Positions 1 to 6,638 of a DNA stretch of 39,023 bases are shown piece by piece. A program made the position numbers and the translations under genes. The DNA comes from a virus: positions 1 through 39,023 of IMG/VR virus record IMGVR_UViG_3300020027_000019; one strand, given 5' to 3'. The notes beneath the pieces are model-generated. The model was not told the DNA's origin. It ran no database searches and saw nothing but the letters and a program-made list of their open reading frames with translations. Within the stretch, counting starts at the first letter, position 1. Each line of letters begins with the position of its first letter.

Positions 1-282
1 CCGTTAAAGTAGCATTCTCTCTCACGTAGATGGAACCTGATACTTCTGTTAATGCAGGTGCCGTTAAAGTAGCATTCGCTCTCACGTCGATGTAACCTGA
101 TTTCGTTAATGCAGGTGCCGTTAAAGTAGCATTCGCTCTCACGTCGATGTAACCTGATTTCGTTAATGCAGGTGCCGTTAAAGTAGCATTCTCTCTCACG
201 TAGATGTAACCTGATTTCGTTAATGCAGGTGCCGTTAAAGTAGCATTCTCTCTCACGTAGATGGAACCTGATACTTCTGTTA
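1..282. repeat. Tandem 57/60-bp coding repeats (five copies, last partial)
   Basis: Units lie at 1-60, 61-117, 118-174, 175-231 and 232 to about 282. Three are 57 bp and the first is 60 bp; the 60-bp type encodes TEVSG where the 57-bp type encodes TKSG. Copies differ at only a few bases (for example cgct/ctct and cgtcg/cgtag), which points to recent expansion or gene conversion. All lie in frame inside the leftward protein. Confidence 0.95.
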
Positions 283-415
283 GCTTTTTAAGCTCTACTT
301 TTACGTATTCTGAAATTATTAGATCACCAGTAATTATGGTTACTTCTTTATAAGAGGCTTTATTTTCATTAGTGATTCTTAAATCACCTTTGTGTATATT
401 GATTGTTGTTTTCAT
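1..415 (-). CDS. Tandem-repeat solenoid-like protein, N-terminal part (cut by window edge)
   Basis: The frame starts at an ATG at 415 and is still open at base 1, so at least 138 codons of a longer protein are present. About 45 residues of unique N-terminus (MKTTINIHKGDL...) are followed by near-identical 19- or 20-residue units of the form SGYIxVRxNATLTAPALTK. The regular spacing of small and beta-branched residues suggests a beta-solenoid, which is an inference. No catalytic motif is visible. It is the last visible gene of the leftward operon driven from 1838-1868 and begins 25 nt after the preceding gene. It could be a surface or fibre-like protein; function is not recognised. Confidence 0.7.
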   Translation of the reverse strand, partial: MKTTINIHKGDLRITNENKASYKEVTIITGDLIISEYVKVELKKLTEVSGSIYVRENATLTAPALTKSGYIYVRENATLTAPALTKSGYIDVRANATLTAPALTKSGYIDVRANATLTAPALTEVSGSIYVRENATLT

Positions 416-440
416 GTGTGTTTATTATTTGGTTTTTAAA

Positions 441-641
441 TTAAATGCTATCAAAATCTACAATAAGATGATTTAGTCCTATCTGGCCTAATTCACCGTT
501 TTTTCGAACGACAATAAGACCATCTTCAACCTCAGTGTAGATTGAACTAGAGGTAACTGCATAATATTGTATCACTTTAACCTGCTCACCTTTAATGAAC
601 TGGTATATATCATTTTTTACTGTTGCTAATATTGGTTTCAT
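441..641 (-). CDS. Hypothetical 66-residue protein
   Basis: An ATG-started frame of 66 codons (MKPILATVKNDIYQF...) without a recognisable domain. It is rich in beta-forming residues and has an acidic C-terminus (IVDFDSI). It sits in the leftward operon between the HTH-like gene and the tandem-repeat gene. No Shine-Dalgarno sequence precedes it; the upstream bases are A/T-rich, as is usual in Bacteroidota. Confidence 0.6.
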   Translation of the reverse strand: MKPILATVKNDIYQFIKGEQVKVIQYYAVTSSSIYTEVEDGLIVVRKNGELGQIGLNHLIVDFDSI

Positions 642-657
642 AACTTGTTTGTTTTTT

Positions 658-837
658 TTATATTCTACTTCCTGATGATAACTTTTTCAGATTCCTATCC
701 TTACTTTCTCTCCATTCGGCTCTGATTTGGTCGTCACTTCGGGGATCGGATTTCTTTACTATTTTAATGCTGTTTTTTCCGTCTAATAGGTGTACTGTAC
801 GATAGTCGTCTTCGTTCTCTCTAACTTCTTGAAGACC
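658..837 (-). pseudogene. Continuation frame of the HTH gene, out of frame by one base
   Basis: Directly overlapping the 3' end of the HTH gene, a second frame is open from 837 to a stop at 658-660. It encodes LQEVRENEDDYRTVHLLDGK and then a basic/acidic C-terminus with no ATG of its own. Joining it to the HTH frame needs a -1 shift between about 837 and 786. No slippery heptamer is obvious there, so a one-base deletion (or a sequencing error) is more likely than programmed frameshifting. Confidence 0.4.
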
Positions 838-1271
838 TTAGCGCCCTTGCGTAACTTGACCTCGCCTTTATTCATGCCTTTTTGGTCGATTACTTCGATC
901 GGTTTCTTCTTGACAATTGATTTAAGACTGGTATTTTTTAAAACCACTTGTGCTGCTTTACCTGGCTTTTTCAATCCTAATTCTCTAAGAATGTTATATA
1001 CCTGACGTCTAGTGATATTGTATTTTTTACATAAATCCTCACTAGACATATTTCGCTTAAAATCTGCTTTTACTTCCTCGTTACGTTTGTTATAGATCTT
1101 TTTTCTCTTTTTTATATGAGGTGAAATGTAGGTATAAGCAACAGTGTATGAAACACCATACTTTTCACCTATAGATCGGTATGTTAATCCGTTGATACGA
1201 TCCTTGACCATTTGCTCAACAGGGGTTGTACTGTATTCATAAGACTTCCTCTCTTTCTGGCGCGATATCAA
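783..1271 (-). CDS. Helix-turn-helix protein, possibly frameshifted at its C-terminus
   Basis: The protein contains two HTH-like segments: YRSIGEKYGVSYTVAYTYI near the N-terminus and DLCKKYNITRRQVYNILREL around the middle, of the kind seen in resolvase/Hin-type or phage DNA-binding domains. The 162-codon form starts at TTG 1271 and overlaps the upstream gene by 35 nt; the first in-frame ATG is at 1211 and would give 142 residues while keeping both HTH segments. The frame stops at 783, but a neighbouring frame continues to 658 with protein-like sequence, so the annotated C-terminus may be wrong. The DNA target is unknown. Confidence 0.6.
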   Translation of the reverse strand: MISRQKERKSYEYSTTPVEQMVKDRINGLTYRSIGEKYGVSYTVAYTYISPHIKKRKKIYNKRNEEVKADFKRNMSSEDLCKKYNITRRQVYNILRELGLKKPGKAAQVVLKNTSLKSIVKKKPIEVIDQKGMNKGEVKLRKGAKVFKKLERTKTTIVQYTY

Positions 1272-1539
1272 ATATGCTGGGACGCACTTCTATAATATCA
1301 ACTTGTAGGCGATTTAATATTTCAGTTCTTTCTTTGTTGGGATTATGAATAATTTCAATCCATGAGTCGTAGAAAAATCCTACTAATTCATGAACATTAT
1401 CATATGTTGAAAATTCTTGCGAATCAACAAGTCCAGTTGAATCTAACCATAACACAGGCTTTGATGGGTCAGGCAATCTATCAACTACCTTAACTAAATT
1501 GGGAGTTGGTATCCCAAAGGTTTTTAATACTTTTATCAT
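1237..1539 (-). CDS. Hypothetical 100-residue protein
   Basis: An ATG-started frame encoding an acidic protein (MIKVLKTFGIPTPNLVKVVD...) with no recognised motif. It overlaps the upstream gene by 50 nt and the downstream HTH gene by up to 35 nt, which fits tight phage gene packing. It is read from the promoter at 1838-1868. Confidence 0.5.
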   Translation of the reverse strand: MIKVLKTFGIPTPNLVKVVDRLPDPSKPVLWLDSTGLVDSQEFSTYDNVHELVGFFYDSWIEIIHNPNKERTEILNRLQVDIIEVRPSIFDIAPEREEVL

Positions 1540-1819
1540 GTATGTTAAGCTTTAGTTCCAAACTTTGCTCGAGAAACCAATCACGAGCAAAATCTGGCAA
1601 GTCCAAGCGCTTAACCATTTTATAATCATTTGAAAATTCGTACTCACTCCAACCGCATCTGATAAGTCTTTTAACAACCTCAATAAAACCGCTTGGGTTT
1701 ATTTTGGCAACTTCCTTAATTACAAGAGTTTCTCCTATTTTCAATTTCTTAAGCTTGGTAAGCACTATTAATTCTAAATCAGTGTCAAGTAATCGAGAAT
1801 TCATAACATAACGCGACAT
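1490..1819 (-). CDS. Hypothetical 109-residue protein, first gene of the leftward operon
   Basis: The open frame extends upstream to 1936, but a consensus promoter at 1868-1838 places transcription start near 1831, so translation should begin at ATG 1819 (MSRYVMNSRLLD) or ATG 1804 (MNSRLLD). The product is a small, mixed-charge, mostly helical protein with no family I recognise; the segment KLKIGETLVIKEVAKINPSG could be a winged-helix-like fold, which is speculation. It overlaps the next gene by 50 nt. Confidence 0.55.
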   Translation of the reverse strand: MSRYVMNSRLLDTDLELIVLTKLKKLKIGETLVIKEVAKINPSGFIEVVKRLIRCGWSEYEFSNDYKMVKRLDLPDFARDWFLEQSLELKLNIHDKSIKNLWDTNSQFS

Positions 1820-1837
1820 AACCAAAACATTATGCAG

Positions 1838-1868
1838 CAAACATAACAACTTAATACGACATAACAAA
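1838..1868 (-). promoter_or_regulatory. Bacteroidota-type promoter of the leftward operon
   Basis: On the minus strand TTTG (1868-1865) is followed by a 19-nt spacer and TATGTTTG (1845-1838), an exact match to the Bacteroidota -33/-7 pattern TTTG-19-TAnnTTTG. The first gene starts 12 to 27 nt after the predicted transcription start. Confidence 0.7.
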
Positions 1869-1952
1869 ATCGTTAATGAAAATAATTTAAAATATTTGTG
1901 ATATTTGGGTTTGGAGGGGCATAAAAATCCTCTCAAAAACTGTCAAGTTTTC

Positions 1953-1977
1953 AAAAAGATTTACAAATAATTTACAA
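1953..1977 (+). repeat. 25-nt direct repeat, copy 1
   Basis: Identical to 2173-2197, 220 bp away. It begins AAAAAGATTTAC and ends ATTTACAA, and the next bases are again similar (tga versus cga). Confidence 0.9.
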
Positions 1978-2087
1978 TGAAGCAATCAGCAATTGGATAA
2001 ACTACTGATAATAAAGAGGTTTTAATAAACTAAATATTGATGTAATTCATTAATTGTTGATATTAATAAAACTATTGGTTTATTTTG

Positions 2088-2123
2088 TATATTTGTATTA
2101 ATCATCGTTTTTCGATGTTTTTT
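2088..2123 (+). promoter_or_regulatory. Possible integrase promoter -7 element followed by a short hairpin and T-run
   Basis: TATATTTG at 2088-2095 matches the -7 consensus, but no good -33 TTTG lies 19 nt upstream. Starting 8 nt downstream, CATCG-TTTTT-CGATG (2103-2117) forms a 5-bp hairpin followed by six T residues, resembling a small terminator or attenuator ahead of the integrase. Confidence 0.35.
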
Positions 2124-2172
2124 GCTCTTTGTTGAAATCTAAAATTACACGATTACTTGACAGTTTGTGTTT

Positions 2173-2197
2173 AAAAAGATTTACAAATAATTTACAA
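2173..2197 (+). repeat. 25-nt direct repeat, copy 2, ending 5 bp before the integrase start
   Basis: Identical to 1953-1977. Its position directly before the integrase ATG suggests an integrase-binding or autoregulatory site. Confidence 0.9.
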
Positions 2198-2202
2198 CGA
2201 GC

Positions 2203-3465
2203 ATGGCAACTGTTAATGCAGTGGTGTTGAAACATCACAAAAAAGAAAATGGCACTTGGAATGTAAAGATTTCAATTAGCCATCAATCCAAAACTACATA
2301 CATAGACACGACTTCTTTTATTGATAAAAGCTACCTTGATAGTAAAGGTAAGTTAAAAAAGGCTTATATAGATAAATTTTTCTCTGCAAGACTTAATGAT
2401 TATAGGAATTCCATTTCTGATTTAGGAGCCAAAACGGAACACATGTCATGTGTAGATATTAAAGAATATTTAAAGGCGTATGAAAGTAGAGGGATTGTGA
2501 TCGATTTCTTTAAAGAGCTGGAATATATAATAGAAGGATATAAAGATGATGATAAAAATTGGAAAGCCTCAATTTATAAAGTCCTACTTACTCATTTAAA
2601 AGATTTCATAAAAAAACCTACCTTAAATATAAATGATGTTACTCCTTCATTTTTGTATTTATTTGAACAATTTCTTCGTAAGGATAAAACTAGAATAAGA
2701 ATAAGCAATACTGGAATTAAACGTACTGAATTTTTAAAGGGGATCACAAGCAATGGCGTTATAAATTATATGGCATCCTTTAGTAATTGTATTTCTATTT
2801 TAGAAAAAAAATACAATAATCCCATGATCCATCACATGCCAGTGTTAAACCCTTTCAAATATTATAAATCTCCAAAAGCAACATTACGAAAAAAGAGGAA
2901 TTTAGATATTGATAGGGTGGTTCAGATTTTTAAATTTAAGCCAAAAGGTTTTATTGAAAACATGTGTAAAGATCTATTTGTACTATCTTTTTACCTGTGT
3001 GGAATGAATCAAAAAGATATGTATGTTTATCTTACTGATCCAACTTTAAAAGATAAACTGGAGTATGGGAGGAGTAAAATTAAAAATAAACGCTCTGATG
3101 GAGGGTTAACCAATGTAGGAATCCCAAATCAAATTAGATGGATAATTGAAAAGTATTCTGGAGTTATTCAAAGCAGGTACTGCAGCAATCTTTACTTAAA
3201 TCAGAGCCTAAGTAGGGGATGGAAGTCAATAAGTGAAAAATTAGAATTTAAAGTGACTATGTATTACGCTCGTCATACATTTGCTAGGTTAGCTAGAAGT
3301 TCTTGTAAGTTTCCGAAAGATGATGTTTCTTTTGCTTTAAACCACAAATTTGGACTTAACATTACTGATGTATACACAGAGCCAGATTGGTCTGTAGTCC
3401 ACATGGTGCAGTCTGGTGTTATAAAATATATAGAAGAGGCTATTGATCGGGATATTGAGGAGTGA
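2203..3465 (+). CDS. int: Tyrosine recombinase (phage integrase)
   Basis: This is a 420-residue site-specific recombinase expected to integrate and excise the phage genome. The order is an N-terminal arm-binding part, a SAM-like core-binding domain (roughly residues 85-210) and a C-terminal catalytic domain. The catalytic end shows Arg357 in YYARHTFARL, His381 in LNHKFG and the presumed nucleophile Tyr391 in TDVYTEPDW. The usual first arginine is absent: the matching segment reads LCGMNQKDM. That resembles CTnDOT-type integrases, where this position is also not arginine. Length and domain order are normal for Bacteroidota integrases. It faces right, is preceded by direct repeats, and ends in a hairpin shared with the convergent XRE gene. 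Confidence 0.93.
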   Translation: MATVNAVVLKHHKKENGTWNVKISISHQSKTTYIDTTSFIDKSYLDSKGKLKKAYIDKFFSARLNDYRNSISDLGAKTEHMSCVDIKEYLKAYESRGIVIDFFKELEYIIEGYKDDDKNWKASIYKVLLTHLKDFIKKPTLNINDVTPSFLYLFEQFLRKDKTRIRISNTGIKRTEFLKGITSNGVINYMASFSNCISILEKKYNNPMIHHMPVLNPFKYYKSPKATLRKKRNLDIDRVVQIFKFKPKGFIENMCKDLFVLSFYLCGMNQKDMYVYLTDPTLKDKLEYGRSKIKNKRSDGGLTNVGIPNQIRWIIEKYSGVIQSRYCSNLYLNQSLSRGWKSISEKLEFKVTMYYARHTFARLARSSCKFPKDDVSFALNHKFGLNITDVYTEPDWSVVHMVQSGVIKYIEEAIDRDIEE

Positions 3466-3479
3466 CCTAGAATCACTCC
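3459..3479. terminator. Hairpin spanning two convergent stop codons
   Basis: GGAGTGA (3459-3465) and TCACTCC (3473-3479) form a perfect 7-bp stem with a 7-nt loop. The left arm ends in the integrase stop codon and the right arm begins with the stop codon of the opposite gene. No long T-run follows, so termination is plausible but not certain. Confidence 0.45.
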
Positions 3480-3811
3480 CTTTCATCTAGGAGTTGAAGA
3501 ATTTTTGTTAATGTATCTTCCATTGTTAGTAGACGATTTTCGACTTCTGATAACCGATATGCAAAAGATTGTCCAGGCTTATCGTGTTTTGATAAATAAT
3601 TAAGGTCATTGAAATTCATTCCTGATTTTCCAAGTCTTTTTATAATATGTCCTGATAGTTTTCTCTTTCCATTCTCAATTTGAGACAATGTATTAACTGA
3701 TGTTTCAAGAGCTTCTGCTAATTGAATTTGAGTCCAACCTTTGTATTCTCGAAACGCCCTTACGAGCTTTGCTTCCTCTGTAAAAGGAGTTTCATTACTA
3801 TTTGCTTTCAT
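3473..3811 (-). CDS. XRE-family helix-turn-helix regulator
   Basis: A 112-residue protein with a classic Cro/CI-type HTH around residues 15-60: LVRAFREYKGWTQIQLAEAL then TSVNTLSQIENGKRKLSG. A C-terminal helix (YRLSEVENRLLTMEDTL...) has heptad-like leucines and may dimerise. It is the last gene of the leftward repressor operon and its start overlaps the upstream gene by 14 nt. It probably helps regulate lysogeny or the integrase; it could also act as an antitoxin-like regulator, but no toxin is adjacent. Confidence 0.8.
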   Translation of the reverse strand: MKANSNETPFTEEAKLVRAFREYKGWTQIQLAEALETSVNTLSQIENGKRKLSGHIIKRLGKSGMNFNDLNYLSKHDKPGQSFAYRLSEVENRLLTMEDTLTKILQLLDERE

Positions 3812-4163
3812 TGTGTGTATGTTTTATTATTTCAAACTTAAGGTGGCCATGATCTGCGTGGCTTCCATATGGGACATATTCAATAAAGGATCCTGATTGC
3901 AATATACTCTTATCAAGGATCAATAATACTGATGGAAGCCATTCTATTGGGTAGCACCAAATATTTATTATAGCTATCTTTTCACTCTCGTAAAGACAGC
4001 CTAATTCTATTCGATCACCAACTCTTGGAGCAGGGCGCTGCTTAGGTGATATCCCATTTAAAGGTGCAGGGTCAAGCCAACTACCTAGATGTTTAATCAC
4101 TTCCCATATAATTGGAGTGCAGTTCCTGTCTTCTATTTCTCTAAAGAATTCGTTTGACGACAT
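3798..4163 (-). CDS. Hypothetical protein of the repressor operon
   Basis: A 121-residue protein (MSSNEFFREIEDRNCTPIIW...) with no recognised domain; it has several tryptophans and a histidine-rich segment (GSHADHGHLKF). It overlaps the S24 repressor upstream by 23 nt and the XRE gene downstream by 14 nt, so all three are co-translated from one message. The lysogeny context suggests an accessory immunity role, but nothing in the sequence shows it. Confidence 0.6.
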   Translation of the reverse strand: MSSNEFFREIEDRNCTPIIWEVIKHLGSWLDPAPLNGISPKQRPAPRVGDRIELGCLYESEKIAIINIWCYPIEWLPSVLLILDKSILQSGSFIEYVPYGSHADHGHLKFEIIKHTHNESK

Positions 4164-4905
4164 TGTATATTTCTCTTATATCATCAAGGTTTACTATAAA
4201 ATCAGGGTATTTATTTTTATCAGGATTAAGAGATGAAAGAGTTACATCTCCAGTAGTCAAATCTTGCCCAGAAACTTGTTTTACAATAATCCCATCAGTT
4301 CTATGGACAAAAACAAAACTAGACCATTTATGACTATGAAGTTTCCCTGCCCAATGGTGTGGGAGGATTTTTCTACATTGTAAAACAGTACCGTCTAAAA
4401 TTGCATTTTCGATTGTTCCATCGTTCATAGAATCACCTTCTGCCTCAAAGTATCGATATTTTCCTTTAGGGATATGTGAAACCGTGGCTGTATATTTTGG
4501 CAGCATTTCAATAAACTCTTGATCTGCATATCCCTGAAGATATCCTGCTCTTGCCTTAACGGGTACAAATTCAGCTGTCAAGGCAAATAAACCGCCCCCA
4601 AGGGGTTTTATTTGTTCCTCACTTTCATCATCAAAATCGCCTAAATCTTTTGCATTGGATTTACTTTTGGAAGTAAATATATATTCCCAATCTTCTTTTG
4701 ATGGGCTTAGCTTTTCCATCAATATTTTAATTCTATCAGACTCTACACCTTCATCATAATCATCTTGATTAAGTAGAGCGGATAAAGTATTACGACCATA
4801 TCCAAGATAATCGGGGTTCTCACGGTCAGTCAAGGTTACTTGGCTTATCCCTTTGCGCTTCATCAAACGCTTCAGGTAATTCCCTTTACCAAATATTTTA
4901 CTCAT
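4141..4905 (-). CDS. S24/LexA-type phage repressor
   Basis: A 254-residue protein with an N-terminal DNA-binding region (residues 1-75, HTH-like but divergent) and a C-terminal S24 self-cleavage domain. The domain shows the scissile Ala120-Gly121 in KARAGYLQGYAD, catalytic Ser159 in EGDSMND and Lys209 in IIVKQVSG. Such proteins hold prophages silent and self-cleave when RecA is activated by DNA damage. It is transcribed leftward away from the divergent operator region at 4954-5112, whose arrays are the obvious candidate binding sites. Being the only cleavable repressor here, it is the best candidate for the CI-like regulator. Confidence 0.88.
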   Translation of the reverse strand: MSKIFGKGNYLKRLMKRKGISQVTLTDRENPDYLGYGRNTLSALLNQDDYDEGVESDRIKILMEKLSPSKEDWEYIFTSKSKSNAKDLGDFDDESEEQIKPLGGGLFALTAEFVPVKARAGYLQGYADQEFIEMLPKYTATVSHIPKGKYRYFEAEGDSMNDGTIENAILDGTVLQCRKILPHHWAGKLHSHKWSSFVFVHRTDGIIVKQVSGQDLTTGDVTLSSLNPDKNKYPDFIVNLDDIREIYNVVKRIL

Positions 4906-4954
4906 GTGTGTGTATGTTATTAAAAAATTATATGACTGAAAATCAATGATATAA

Positions 4955-5010
4955 TGTTTATTATGTTTAAAATGTTTTTATTTTGTTTGTTTTGTTTAAA
5001 ATGTTTAATA
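4955..5010 (+). promoter_or_regulatory. Operator array A: six 9-bp TGTTTnnnn repeats
   Basis: Units start at 4955, 4964 and 4973 and then, after an 11-bp step, at 4984, 4993 and 5002. Examples are TGTTTATTA, TGTTTAAAA and TGTTTAATA. The middle four units (9-11-9 spacing) cover the -33 element of the early promoter. The same spacing and phase recur at 20285-20322, so this is a repeated operator rather than simple AT-richness. Confidence 0.75.
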
Positions 5011-5016
5011 TCTTTG
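4986..5016 (+). promoter_or_regulatory. Early rightward promoter
   Basis: TTTG (4986-4989), a 19-nt spacer and TATCTTTG (5009-5016) match the Bacteroidota promoter consensus exactly. Transcription should start near 5023 and read into the early genes. Array A overlaps the -33 element and spacer, so a bound repressor would block it. Confidence 0.75.
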
Positions 5017-5041
5017 CTTATGTCAAGTAATCAAGATTCAG

Positions 5042-5049
5042 CAAATCTA
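5042..5049 (-). promoter_or_regulatory. Possible repressor promoter -7 element
   Basis: On the minus strand TAGATTTG (5049-5042) matches the -7 consensus and points toward the repressor gene; no good -33 TTTG is found at 19 nt. Array B lies about 40 bp upstream of it. Confidence 0.4.
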
Positions 5050-5085
5050 ATAAAAAACAAACAATGTGTACATCAAAAAATTAAT

Positions 5086-5112
5086 TAACAAACAAAACAA
5101 ACAAAATAAACT
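5086..5112 (-). promoter_or_regulatory. Operator array B, inverted copy of array A
   Basis: Read on the minus strand there are three 9-bp units from 5112, 5103 and 5094 (AGTTTATTT, TGTTTGTTT, TGTTTGTTA). A 21-bp stretch, 5090-5110, is the exact reverse complement of 4977-4997, so arrays A and B form a long perfect inverted repeat around the divergent promoters. Confidence 0.7.
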
Positions 5113-5120
5113 TTTTCTTT

Positions 5121-5369
5121 ATGGTTGAAATAACAGACCAAGTAGCACTACCAGAGCGTGTTGCGAATTGGGGGGAGGCAATGAAAAAAATGGATGTCGG
5201 ACATTCATTCCCTGTGGACAATGGATACGAAAAAGACGTGAGATATGTAGCGTGGAACTTATTCCATAAAAAAGATGAGGATTCAGGCACCCCTATAAGT
5301 GATAGGAGATTCACAGTTAAACGGGATCCATTAGATGGTGAAAATTTTAGATGCTGGCGAAAACGCTAG
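5121..5369 (+). CDS. Hypothetical early protein, 82 residues
   Basis: The first gene read from the early promoter. The 82-residue product (MVEITDQVALPERVANWGEA...) carries a segment VGHSFPVDNGYEKDVRYVAW that looks like a small alpha/beta domain, and a basic C-terminal tail (VKRDP...RCWRKR). I recognise no family. It precedes the next gene by 16 nt and is probably translated from an A/T-rich leader without a Shine-Dalgarno sequence. Confidence 0.65.
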   Translation: MVEITDQVALPERVANWGEAMKKMDVGHSFPVDNGYEKDVRYVAWNLFHKKDEDSGTPISDRRFTVKRDPLDGENFRCWRKR

Positions 5370-5385
5370 AAAGGAGGAACAAAAG

Positions 5386-5676
5386 ATGAATGATTTAGCT
5401 TTAGATTTTAGATTAGCTCAAATGCTTCAAGGAGCAGCTGAATTAGGAGGAATTGTAGCATTAACAGAAGTTGGCCAGCTTAAACCTTACTTATGGAAGG
5501 CTGAGGCGTACAGAAAGTACGGGCGAGGCGTGGTAGATGGATGGATTAAAGGAGGTGTTATTGATGAACATCAAGACTCACCAAATAGTAAAGTGAGGTT
5601 ATGCAGAAAGCAACTAGCGTCTGTGGCAGCTTCACAAAATTTAGTTCAATTTATAAATTCGAACAATGGAAACTGA
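5386..5676 (+). CDS. Hypothetical early protein, 96 residues
   Basis: I start this gene at ATG 5386 because AAGGAGG lies at 5371-5377, 8 nt upstream; the frame is open further back to 5335 but that would overlap the previous gene. The product (MNDLALDFRLAQMLQGAAEL...) has LWKAEAYRKYGRGVVDGWIK followed by a basic segment, which resembles small phage DNA-binding or excisionase-like proteins; this is only a resemblance. It overlaps the next small gene by 11 nt. Confidence 0.65.
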   Translation: MNDLALDFRLAQMLQGAAELGGIVALTEVGQLKPYLWKAEAYRKYGRGVVDGWIKGGVIDEHQDSPNSKVRLCRKQLASVAASQNLVQFINSNNGN

Positions 5677-5779
5677 GAAACTAAAAGAGCTGGTGGAGCA
5701 ACTTCTTGCAGAGGTTCGTGATCTACGTGAAGCAGTATCAATAATAAGGATAGATGCTGAAGCGGCAGGAATAGCTTAA
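5666..5779 (+). CDS. Small protein, 37 residues
   Basis: ATG 5666 lies inside the end of the preceding gene (overlap 11 nt). The product, METEKLKELVEQLLAEVRDL plus 17 residues, is a strongly amphipathic helix with a leucine heptad pattern, so it probably forms a coiled coil. Overlap and coiled-coil character support a real coupled gene; function unknown. Confidence 0.5.
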   Translation: METEKLKELVEQLLAEVRDLREAVSIIRIDAEAAGIA

Positions 5780-5785
5780 AAAATT

Positions 5786-5852
5786 CGTTGTAGAGGGCAA
5801 TCTAAAACGGAATTTATAAATCGGGCAATAGCTCATAAAAATCTAACAAAGA
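5786..5852 (+). ncRNA. GGGCAA-hairpin leader, copy 1 (before the RDF-like gene)
   Basis: CGTTgTAGA-GGGCAA-TCTAaAACG (5786-5809) forms a stem with one mismatch and GGGCAA as the loop. A second GGGCAA lies at 5823-5828 between TTTAT (5813-5817) and ATAAA (5835-5839). ATCTAACAAAG follows at 5841 and the ATG at 5853. The same loop and downstream motif occur at three other gene starts (9966, 14278, 30399). Confidence 0.55.
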
Positions 5853-6638
5853 ATGAAAGGACGAATTTCAACGGGATCTGTACAACAGGGCAGTACGTTA
5901 CCCGAAATCGGAAGAATTAAAGTAGGTGAAAAATCTGAAAAAGGTTTCCCTACATCATTGGACTATTTCCGCGCAACTGGAAAGTTCGCAAATCAATTTA
6001 CTTCCCTAATGGGGGAAAAGCCAAATGAACTTCATATTGCTTTCGTAAGTAATGATCTAAGTGAAGTCTGTAATGAGCAATTCGAGGCTTGGGATAAAGG
6101 TAAACGTCTTGGATGGGGAAATGGTGAGATATTCACAGTTTGGGATCCAAAAGGCGGTAAGGATGGTAAAGGATGTTATTTAACAGAATTAACCGCAACT
6201 GATCCTAAAGTAGTAGCAATTAAAAAATTGTTTGCTAGGACATTAACACTTCGTTTCGTTTTATTAAAAATGAAAGGCGTTCTGGGTTACTGGACATTTC
6301 AGACTAAAGCTAAAGAAACTACAATTCCATCAATTGTTAGGGCATTCGACATGGTTATGGAGCGTTCAGGAAGTATTATTGGTTTCCCATTTAGTTTAGT
6401 TGTTGAGAAGGTAAAAAGTTACTCCCCTGGAGAAGCTAAAAATTACCCAATCGTAAAACTAGTTCCAAATTTCACTGAGGAAACAATTGAACAAGTACGT
6501 GCTTACGTAGAATCTGGTGCTGATCTAAATCGTATTACAACTAATATGATTACATCGGGGGCTATACTAGGAAATGTTAAGCAGTTGGGTAGCGTTGTAG
6601 TGGCAGATGAATTTATTGACGCGGAGGAGGTGAAGTAA
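5853..6638 (+). CDS. Gp3-like protein (recombination-directionality-factor family)
   Basis: A 261-residue protein whose N-terminal part (LPEIGRIKVGEKSEKGFPTS then LDYFRATGK) resembles the Gp3-like family, named after the phiC31 recombination directionality factor, with the usual GRIKxG and LDYFR blocks. The family is common in early phage regions, where many members sit with DNA metabolism genes, so a single-strand annealing or replication role is also possible. No serine integrase is visible in the window; the integrase is of the tyrosine type, so a true RDF role is doubtful. It is preceded by the GGGCAA leader and its stop overlaps the next start as TAATG. Confidence 0.55.
   Translation: MKGRISTGSVQQGSTLPEIGRIKVGEKSEKGFPTSLDYFRATGKFANQFTSLMGEKPNELHIAFVSNDLSEVCNEQFEAWDKGKRLGWGNGEIFTVWDPKGGKDGKGCYLTELTATDPKVVAIKKLFARTLTLRFVLLKMKGVLGYWTFQTKAKETTIPSIVRAFDMVMERSGSIIGFPFSLVVEKVKSYSPGEAKNYPIVKLVPNFTEETIEQVRAYVESGADLNRITTNMITSGAILGNVKQLGSVVVADEFIDAEEVK

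Larger units (their letters stand above)
1937..2202. other. Candidate attachment (attP/attL) region
   Basis: This 266-bp gene-free stretch lies between the divergent leftward operon and the integrase. It holds two copies of a 25-nt sequence (1953-1977 and 2173-2197) plus ctgtcaagt at 1940-1948 and its reverse complement acttgacag at 2155-2163. This arrangement fits integrase arm-type sites or an att core, but the window has no second boundary with which to confirm an att site. Confidence 0.4.

Noticed and set aside
1-282. CRISPR array
   Set aside because: Units are contiguous with no spacers, 57/60 bp long, in frame and translated as protein repeats.
1490-1936. Full 148-codon form of the first leftward gene
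   Set aside because: Its upstream start lies before the mapped consensus promoter (1868-1838) and the extra N-terminus is low-complexity translated intergenic sequence.
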